Assembly (NCBI GenBank): GCA_030673585.1 | Contig: DAOVIU010000118.1 | Coordinates: 1 to 5,514, forward strand | DNA: 5,514 nt | Direction of reading: 5' to 3' | Source of the DNA: Pseudomonadota bacterium | GTDB taxonomy: Bacteria > Desulfobacterota > BSN033 > G020346125 | In this document: piece by piece, positions 1-3,999 of the stretch | Layout of the letters: each line of letters starts with the position of its first letter | Numbering within the stretch: position 1 is the stretch's first letter | The notes under the pieces: generated by a model | What the model was told of the DNA's origin: nothing | Database searches by the model: none | What the model saw: only the letters and a program-made list of their open reading frames with translations | Program-made: the position numbers and the translations under genes

Positions 1-785
1 AATTTATTAAATCCAAATGTCCACTTTTCCACAAATTCTTTATCAAAAAGCTCTTCATTAATGATCACATTTATCAATCCTAATCCTAAAGCGGTATCTG
101 TTCCCGGTCTAAGTTGTAACCATATATCGGCAAATTTAATTTCATTTGTTCCCCTGGGATCAATGACTATTATTTTTCCACCTCTTTCTTTAACCGCCTT
201 CTCTCCGGCCCATCTTTGCAAACTAGACGTCGAATGCTTTGCTCCCCACAAGACTACACACCTGCATCTCTCTGTCGGAGGTTCTGAGTAAGCGCTATAA
301 ATTGTATTTCCGTATATTGCTGAATTAACGATCCTTACATCTCCCTTACAAATTTTTGCCATTATCCCATCTAAATTTGAGCTGCCAAAAAGGTTAAAAA
401 ATCTTGAAGTTGCCCAAATTTCATTATGCGCTCCATCTATACAGGCAACTTTTTCTGCTCCCTCCGCATCTTTAATCCCTTTTAATTTATCGGCTATTTC
501 GTCCAAAGCTTGATCCCAAGAAATTTGTTGCCATTTATTAGTACCTCGCTCGCCAACTCTTTTTACCGGATAATTTAAGCGACCGGGGGCATTGGGAAAT
601 CCTTTTAATCCTTGTGCTTTCGCACAAGCTCTACCTTGGTTTGGGATATTTTGATATGGAGCACCTGGTGCTGTCCTTACATCCATAATTTCGTTCCCTC
701 TAACTCTAAATTGGAGTATACATGTTTCATGATGACACGAATGACACAGGCCCACTTTGAATTCTAATTCATTTTTGTCTACCAT
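1..785 (-). CDS. Molybdopterin/tungstopterin oxidoreductase, acetylene hydratase-like, N-terminal part (runs off left edge)
   Basis: A minus-strand frame is open from ATG at 785-783 to the window edge (261 codons, no stop). GAGGAG at 793-798 lies 7 bases before the start. It encodes the N-terminus of a DMSO-reductase superfamily enzyme: an Fe-S cluster motif C14-x2-C17-x4-C22 with the fourth cysteine C54 followed by K56 (C-x-K, as in this superfamily), then ISWDQALDEIADKL at 88-101, C146 in KICKGDVR as candidate Mo/W ligand, and a pterin-binding region with VIDPRGT (207-213) and FADIWLQLRPGTD (218-230). From memory the 88-101 and 218-257 stretches resemble Pelobacter acetylene hydratase closely, and C146 matches its W-ligand Cys141. 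However, the residue after the second cluster cysteine is His18, where acetylene hydratase has catalytic Asp13, and one extra residue sits between cysteines 2 and 3. The substrate is therefore unknown. No Tat signal is seen, so it is probably cytoplasmic. The gene is clearly AT-richer than the right half of the window. The family is typically 700-900 residues, so most of it is missing here. Confidence 0.93.
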   Translation of the reverse strand, partial: MVDKNELEFKVGLCHSCHHETCILQFRVRGNEIMDVRTAPGAPYQNIPNQGRACAKAQGLKGFPNAPGRLNYPVKRVGERGTNKWQQISWDQALDEIADKLKGIKDAEGAEKVACIDGAHNEIWATSRFFNLFGSSNLDGIMAKICKGDVRIVNSAIYGNTIYSAYSEPPTERCRCVVLWGAKHSTSSLQRWAGEKAVKERGGKIIVIDPRGTNEIKFADIWLQLRPGTDTALGLGLINVIINEELFDKEFVEKWTFGFNK

Positions 786-792
786 AGTTCTG

Positions 793-798
793 CTCCTC
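793..798 (-). promoter_or_regulatory. Ribosome binding site of the molybdopterin enzyme gene
   Basis: On the minus strand GAGGAG is followed by a 7-base spacer and ATG at 785-783. This supports that start over in-frame GTG codons further upstream at 798-803, the nearer of which overlaps this site. Confidence 0.7.
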
Positions 799-899
799 AC
801 CACTAAATGAGAAAACCTACCATAGCACGATATTTCCTCATGATCTCGGGATATCCTACTATATGCTCAACTTACCTTCAAAGCGAATTTGTCCCTTCT

Positions 900-1034
900 C
901 TAAGATATCGGCCTCTTCGCCCTTGCTCTTCCTTGCATCAATCCTTGAATAATCTCCGATTCCTTTCCTTCCAATGCTAACACCTTTAAAGCCTCTACAA
1001 CAGCCCTTTTCTCCTCCCGCAAGTCCCTCTCAAT
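900..1034 (-). pseudogene. Coding remnant: 3' end of an unidentified gene
   Basis: The minus strand holds a 44-codon open stretch from the ATT codon at 1034-1032 to TAG at 902-900. It reads like real protein: it begins IERDLREEKRAVVEALKVLA, continues through LEGKESEIIQGLMQGRARAK and ends RPIS. The pattern is charged, amphipathic and helix-like. The frame stays open further upstream (past about 1080), but there the translation becomes cysteine- and proline-rich and unlike protein (around QWCRLPPFSCC). No ATG or GTG with a ribosome binding site precedes it; the only internal start candidate is TTG at codon 5. I read it as the tail of a gene that lost its 5' part where the promoter region of the plus-strand hydrolase now begins. 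It lies 115 bases upstream of, and on the same strand as, the molybdopterin gene. The family is not recognised. It could instead be a 40-residue TTG-started small protein. Confidence 0.45.
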
Positions 1035-1073
1035 CCCAAAGGCACAACAGGAGAAGGGGGGCAACCGACACCA

Positions 1074-1103
1074 TTGACAAAAAATAGAGGGACGTAGTTA
1101 AAT
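1074..1103 (+). promoter_or_regulatory. Second, upstream promoter candidate for the metallo-hydrolase
   Basis: A perfect TTGACA box (1074-1079) is followed after 18 bases by TTAAAT (1098-1103; 4 of 6 matches). It lies directly upstream of the better candidate at 1106-1134, so the two could be tandem promoters, or only one is used. Confidence 0.35.
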
Positions 1104-1105
1104 TG

Positions 1106-1134
1106 TTGACTGAAGATTTCTGGAACCGTAAAAT
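1106..1134 (+). promoter_or_regulatory. Sigma70-type promoter of the metallo-hydrolase gene
   Basis: TTGACT (1106-1111) and TAAAAT (1129-1134) are separated by exactly 17 bases, and each matches 5 of 6 consensus bases. Transcription would start near 1141, giving a leader of about 50 bases before the ATG at 1191. Confidence 0.6.
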
Positions 1135-1172
1135 GGTGAGGATTGTAGCAGCTCAAGATGAAGAGTTTGGGG

Positions 1173-1181
1173 AAAGGAGGT
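1173..1181 (+). promoter_or_regulatory. Ribosome binding site deciding the hydrolase start
   Basis: AAAGGAGGT is a near-perfect complement of the 16S rRNA tail, 10 bases (counted from GGAGG) before ATG 1191. It selects that codon over the in-frame ATG at 1158. Confidence 0.8.
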
Positions 1182-1190
1182 AGAAAAAAT

Positions 1191-2003
1191 ATGGCCTTAC
1201 AGGTTAAAGCATTACACATTGGTGATGTGGGATTGGACTGGAGCAGGCTAGCACTAGATTACAACCCAGGAAGAAAGACTTGGGTGCCTATCACTTGTTA
1301 TTTAATCTTGGGTGCTGAAACTCCGGTACTCGTTGATACGGGTTTCAAGGGTGCAAAAGAAATGGACGCATATGGGATGGTTGGAAGTGAAACGCCGGAA
1401 CAGGATATTGTGAAGCAAATCCGAGAGCTAGGAGTAAAGCCACAGGACGTGGGATACATAATCCACACACACCTCCACGTGGATCACTGTGGGAAGAATG
1501 AATACTTTCCCAATGCTAAGATGGTGCTTCAGAGAAAGGAGTTAATGTTCGCTGCGGCTGAATTAAAGCCTATCCATTGCCCCTATCTACCCTGGTTTAT
1601 CGATAACAGGGATCGAATAGAATTCCTTGACGGAGATTTCGAGCTTCTCCCCGGTATCAAATGTGTCTTAGCCATTGGGCATACAGGCGGACACCTCCAC
1701 GTAGAGGTCGATACCGGCGAAGGCAAGGCAATCATGTGTGGGGATAACGTATACGACATCCCTATGCAACTGGAGGGAAAACACCCCAGCGGGAAGATAT
1801 GGCCTATAGGGTTTTATTATCACCAAGGGCTGTTGCAATGGGAATTATTCAAGTTGAAAAAGGAGCTTGAGAAGGGAAGTCTTATCCTCCCAACCCACGA
1901 GTACGAAGTATTTGATAGGTACAAAATTGGAAAGAAGTTAGGAAATAAGCAAAAGGACTACAAAGGCTTCGCCTCTTATGAGGACCTCCTAAACCAGTCC
2001 TAG
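1191..2003 (+). CDS. Metallo-beta-lactamase-fold hydrolase, N-acyl-homoserine-lactonase type
   Basis: The protein has 270 residues. The start at 1191 is chosen because AAAGGAGGT (1173-1181) sits 10 bases before GGAGG's ATG; the open frame extends upstream to an ATG at 1158, but that would place the ribosome binding site inside the gene. All dinuclear-zinc ligands are visible: H94-x-H96-x-D98-H99 in HTHLHVDHCG, H168 in GHTGGH, the bridging D185 in CGDNVYD, and H236 in LPTHE. Y188, three residues after D185, matches the tyrosine of AHL lactonases such as AiiA (250 residues, D191/Y194 from memory). The N-terminal TCYLILG and PVLVDTG strands are typical of the fold. The family opens lactone or other ester rings using a metal-bound hydroxide. 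In this presumed anaerobe the substrate may be a metabolic lactone or thioester rather than a quorum signal. There is no signal peptide, so it should be cytoplasmic. It appears monocistronic, with no plus-strand gene close on either side. Confidence 0.93.
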   Translation: MALQVKALHIGDVGLDWSRLALDYNPGRKTWVPITCYLILGAETPVLVDTGFKGAKEMDAYGMVGSETPEQDIVKQIRELGVKPQDVGYIIHTHLHVDHCGKNEYFPNAKMVLQRKELMFAAAELKPIHCPYLPWFIDNRDRIEFLDGDFELLPGIKCVLAIGHTGGHLHVEVDTGEGKAIMCGDNVYDIPMQLEGKHPSGKIWPIGFYYHQGLLQWELFKLKKELEKGSLILPTHEYEVFDRYKIGKKLGNKQKDYKGFASYEDLLNQS

Positions 2004-2250
2004 AGAAAATATGGGGGAATGAAAGGAGGTGATTTACACAAAAGGGGGAAAGGGGGTAGGTCTCTTCAAAGGGTGGAATGGGGGACGCCAAAATTTTCGG
2101 ACGTGATAGTTCGAGCCAATCCTTCCAACGAGTTCCCGTAATCGTGCCTTCCGTGAACTTAGGGGGGCTTTGAATCTGAAGACTCTCACTACAACGCTAT
2201 GCCGTAATCTCTGTTGATGGAGAAAAATGAATCCTATGGGAAGGATTCCT
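2004..2250. other. Convergent intergenic gap
   Basis: This 247-base gap lies between two convergent genes. It holds a strikingly good Shine-Dalgarno-like stretch (AAAGGAGGTGAT, 2022-2033) with no start codon at a usable distance downstream. A 40-codon plus-strand frame (ATG 2019 to TAA about 2141) runs through it, starting with MKGGDLHKRGKGG, but it has no convincing ribosome site of its own. The octamer CCGTAATC occurs twice (2136-2143 and 2202-2209). The terminator of the minus-strand gene lies at the right end. No hairpin terminator for the hydrolase gene was found. Confidence 0.5.
2222..2248 (-). terminator. Intrinsic terminator of the thioredoxin/FMN-binding gene
   Basis: Directly after the TGA at 2253-2251 the minus strand forms a perfect 7-bp stem GAATCCT / AGGATTC (arms 2242-2248 and 2229-2235) with a 6-base loop. 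It is followed by A and five T residues (2227-2223). The stem is only moderately GC-rich, so efficiency is uncertain, but the placement fits well. Confidence 0.65.
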
Positions 2251-3396
2251 TCACTTCACATATCCATGCTTCATCAACCGGGTGTAAGCCTTCTTACCCT
2301 CGTTCAGGCGGTAGAAGATGACCATCGAGGTAATGGTGGCCCCGCTGACCGCGTCCACATGGTGATTGAATTCGAAGGGTTTAAGGAGAGAGCGACCGAT
2401 GAGCCGATTTTTCATCGCCTCGATATCCCTCTCATTCCAAACCTTATTGTATCCCTTTGGAAGATGAACCGGGATGAGATTGGTAATCTTCGCCTCCTCA
2501 TCGAAGACATAGATAAAGTGAATGTCGTGGCAGATGTCGCAAAAGGGAGGCCAACTGGCGACCTTGGCGAAGTAGTGTTTCTTTTCGGCCTTAACCTCCA
2601 CCTTCCCCACGTAGAGGTACTGCTCCTTGGGAGGAATCCTACGGATTTCCTTAACTACACCTCCGGGAGGAGGCATTCCCTCCTTGATCTTTTTCAGTAA
2701 CTCCTCATCGGCTATCGGGGGCTTCAATTTTGCCGCTGCGGGAAGGACCATCCTTTTCCCTTTCTCGATATTCAAATAAGCCAGATCATATTGCAGGGCC
2801 GCCTTGATCTCGTCCAGGAGTTCCCTCTTATTACCGCGAAAACCTGTATGGGAAGCGACGACGATCCCCCGCCCCTTCTTGTCCTTTCTGATCAGAAGAG
2901 TGAAGGGTGTTCGGACTCCTCCCGGTCCCCCTATGGCCTTGTAGAGATTGAAATGAAAATCGGGAAGGACGGGGAAGGGAATGCCCTTTTCCCTCCGGAA
3001 GAATTCCACTTCCGTCTCATTATTGCCAACTCCCACACCCACCCACTTGACCTTGTCCTTTGTGATCGGGTCCTTTTTCACCAAATCGAAGACTTCGTTA
3101 TAGATGGGTCCTTGTTCCTGACAACTGGTACAGTAAATGTTGATAAGTTCCAACACGACAAGATCGGCCTGGATATCCCCAAGGGTGAAGGGCTTTTCCT
3201 CGGAAAGCCCGAAATAGTTAAGATCTCCCCAGGAGGTGGGCGCGGGAAAGGTGTGGGGGGGGAAGAGATCCCCAGATCTGGTCACCTTGTGTGTACTCTG
3301 CCCAAAGGCAAATCCTCCGGGGATAAGGGAACAGAAAAGGGGAACGAGAATCAACAAAAATCCTTTTTTTATGCGCATCACGGCTTTCACCCTCAT
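2251..3396 (-). CDS. Exported TlpA-like thioredoxin fused to an FMN-binding domain
   Basis: The protein has 381 residues from ATG 3396. An alternative start at codon 7 (ATG 3378) is nearly as good, because GAGGGTG lies just before it and MRIKKGFLLILVPLFC then forms a clean Sec signal peptide; the cut is probably near residues 30-34 (AFGQS). Residues about 45-200 form a TlpA/redoxin-like thioredoxin fold with the redox pair C89-T-S-C92 and the conserved T163-P164 (cis-proline) loop. After a linker, residues about 245-375 match an FMN-binding domain ending in D348-A-V-S351-G-A-T354-I-T. This is the motif that in NqrC and RnfG receives covalent FMN on the threonine, attached by ApbE. Between these lies C286-D-I-C289-H290, a CxxCH sequence that could bind c-type haem or be a second redox-active cysteine pair. 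The protein probably passes electrons or handles thiols outside the cytoplasmic membrane, but the partner is unknown. It has its own terminator and ends convergent to the hydrolase gene. Confidence 0.9.
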   Translation of the reverse strand: MRVKAVMRIKKGFLLILVPLFCSLIPGGFAFGQSTHKVTRSGDLFPPHTFPAPTSWGDLNYFGLSEEKPFTLGDIQADLVVLELINIYCTSCQEQGPIYNEVFDLVKKDPITKDKVKWVGVGVGNNETEVEFFRREKGIPFPVLPDFHFNLYKAIGGPGGVRTPFTLLIRKDKKGRGIVVASHTGFRGNKRELLDEIKAALQYDLAYLNIEKGKRMVLPAAAKLKPPIADEELLKKIKEGMPPPGGVVKEIRRIPPKEQYLYVGKVEVKAEKKHYFAKVASWPPFCDICHDIHFIYVFDEEAKITNLIPVHLPKGYNKVWNERDIEAMKNRLIGRSLLKPFEFNHHVDAVSGATITSMVIFYRLNEGKKAYTRLMKHGYVK

Positions 3397-3569
3397 GATT
3401 CAATTCTTATGGCATCTATATTCAATAAACCGTTTAGGTTAAGCAATGGGCATGCCACATGGATGGATAACAAAAGTGCCAATAAAACCAGAAGGTTACG
3501 TAACTGGTGAATTTTCTTTCCAGGCTTTTGTGCACGATATCGCACACTTTCGTGCGCCCTTTCACGCAT
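3393..3569 (-). CDS. Possible small single-span membrane protein, unrecognised
   Basis: A minus-strand frame from ATG 3569 to TGA 3393 encodes 58 residues; the open frame extends upstream to a TTG at 3686 (97 residues). GGAAGGGG precedes the ATG, but very close to it. The N-terminus is basic (MRERAHESVRYRAQKPGKK), followed by one hydrophobic helix at about residues 25-44 (LLVLLALLLSIHVACPLL) and a short polar tail. Its stop overlaps the ATG of the thioredoxin/FMN-binding gene as ATGA, the usual sign of translational coupling. Against it: no recognised family, a weak start, and a possible promoter and several palindromes inside the frame. If it is real, it could be a membrane anchor or partner of the exported redox protein. 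It may equally be chance. Confidence 0.28.
   Translation of the reverse strand: MRERAHESVRYRAQKPGKKIHQLRNLLVLLALLLSIHVACPLLNLNGLLNIDAIRIES
3415..3442 (-). promoter_or_regulatory. Possible promoter of the thioredoxin/FMN-binding gene
   Basis: On the minus strand TTAACC (3442-3437) and TATAGA (3420-3415) are 16 bases apart; each matches 4 of 6 consensus bases. The spacer is largely the perfect palindrome TAAAC-C-GTTTA (3426-3436), a position where a repressor could block RNA polymerase. Transcription would start near 3408. That leaves only about 12 bases before ATG 3396 but about 30 before ATG 3378, which slightly favours the shorter protein. Confidence 0.35.
3532..3556. repeat. Overlapping inverted repeats, possible operator or hairpin
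   Basis: GCACGA (3532-3537) and TCGTGC (3550-3555) are a perfect 6-base inverted pair. Inside and overlapping it, CGCAC (3541-3545) pairs with GTGCG (3552-3556) around a 6-base loop. The two pairings exclude each other because they share the right arm. This could be a protein-binding site or a small hairpin; no regulator family is recognised. Confidence 0.35.
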
Positions 3570-3901
3570 TTCCCCTTCCAAACTGCCCTTCACAGGCCAA
3601 TCCACTATCCCGGTTATCCTATGTTTCAATGGCAAATCATCAGGCCTGAGAGAACCACGGATCATAGATTTCAGTTGGCACCGCAACCACCCCTCGCGGC
3701 GTGTTATATGGGAAAGAAACTAAAAATCTAGATTATTGAAAAATCAAGGATTTCCAATTTCAGTTTCTCAGGAGAACTCTTCAGGAGAAGTGGTCAGGTC
3801 TTGTTTCTTGCCATCTTTTAGAACTGGATCAGATGAATGGGCCTCACTGAACACGAGTAATCCAATAACTATCCCCTTGGGGTTCTCGGAAAAAGGAACT
3901 A

Positions 3902-3930
3902 TTGACAGACGGAGATGCCTTGGCTATAAG
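3902..3930 (+). promoter_or_regulatory. Near-consensus sigma70 promoter of the AOR gene
   Basis: A perfect TTGACA (3902-3907), a 17-base spacer and TATAAG (3925-3930, 5 of 6 matches) make this the strongest promoter match in the window. The expected start near 3937 gives a leader of about 63 bases. An imperfect stem (GTTCGCCAC near 3937-3945 against GTGATGAAC downstream, with one mismatch and one G-U pair) could form in the leader. Confidence 0.7.
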
Positions 3931-3985
3931 TACCATGTTCGCCACGGCATGATACCCGGCGGGTTGGTGATGAACGCTCATTTAT

Positions 3986-3991
3986 AGGAGG
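3986..3991 (+). promoter_or_regulatory. Ribosome binding site of the AOR gene
   Basis: AGGAGG lies 8 bases before ATG 4000, fixing the start of the AOR-family protein. Confidence 0.8.
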
Positions 3992-3999
3992 CTTTTCCA

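Larger units (their letters stand above)
786..1190. other. Divergent intergenic region
   Basis: About 405 bases separate two divergent genes. The region contains the minus-strand coding remnant (900-1034), an 8-base palindrome GGATATCC at 849-856, and two plus-strand promoter candidates at 1074-1134. For the minus-strand gene only a weak match was found (TTGAAG, 17 bases, TAGGAT on the minus strand around 855-885), too weak to call. No hairpin terminator or RNA gene was recognised. Confidence 0.6.
3397..3999. other. Divergent intergenic region between the redox protein and the AOR gene
   Basis: About 600 bases lie between divergent genes. The left part contains the small minus-strand membrane-protein candidate and the weak minus-strand promoter. 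Several short palindromes occur: TAAACCGTTTA (3426-3436), GGCATGCC (3449-3456), GTTACGTAAC (3495-3504), the GCACGA/TCGTGC pair (3532-3555) and AATCTAGATT (3725-3734). A 9-base direct repeat TCAGGAGAA occurs at 3768-3776 and 3781-3789. The right part holds the plus-strand promoter at 3902-3930. Other open frames here start at TTG or lack ribosome sites and look random. Confidence 0.5.

Noticed and set aside
61..291. 76-codon plus-strand open frame
   Set aside because: It lies antisense inside the molybdopterin enzyme gene, whose reading frame has clear family motifs.
995..1219. 74-codon minus-strand open frame across the hydrolase start
   Set aside because: It overlaps the hydrolase start and its promoters; the translation is rich in Pro, Phe and Cys and has no ribosome site.
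1882..2091. 69-codon minus-strand open frame
   Set aside because: It is antisense to the hydrolase 3' end, with low-complexity proline-rich translation.
2227..2700. 157-codon plus-strand open frame
   Set aside because: It is antisense to the FMN-binding domain, whose SGAT and CxxCH motifs support the minus strand.
2791..3510. 239-codon plus-strand open frame
   Set aside because: It is antisense to the thioredoxin domain and signal peptide of the exported redox protein, with no family motifs of its own.
3676..3690. Possible sigma54 promoter (TGGCAC at 3676)
   Set aside because: The expected TTGC element five bases downstream is absent (CCAC is found instead).
3736..3987. 83-codon plus-strand frame starting at TTG
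   Set aside because: It has no ribosome site and no recognisable protein pattern, and it runs through the AOR promoter.
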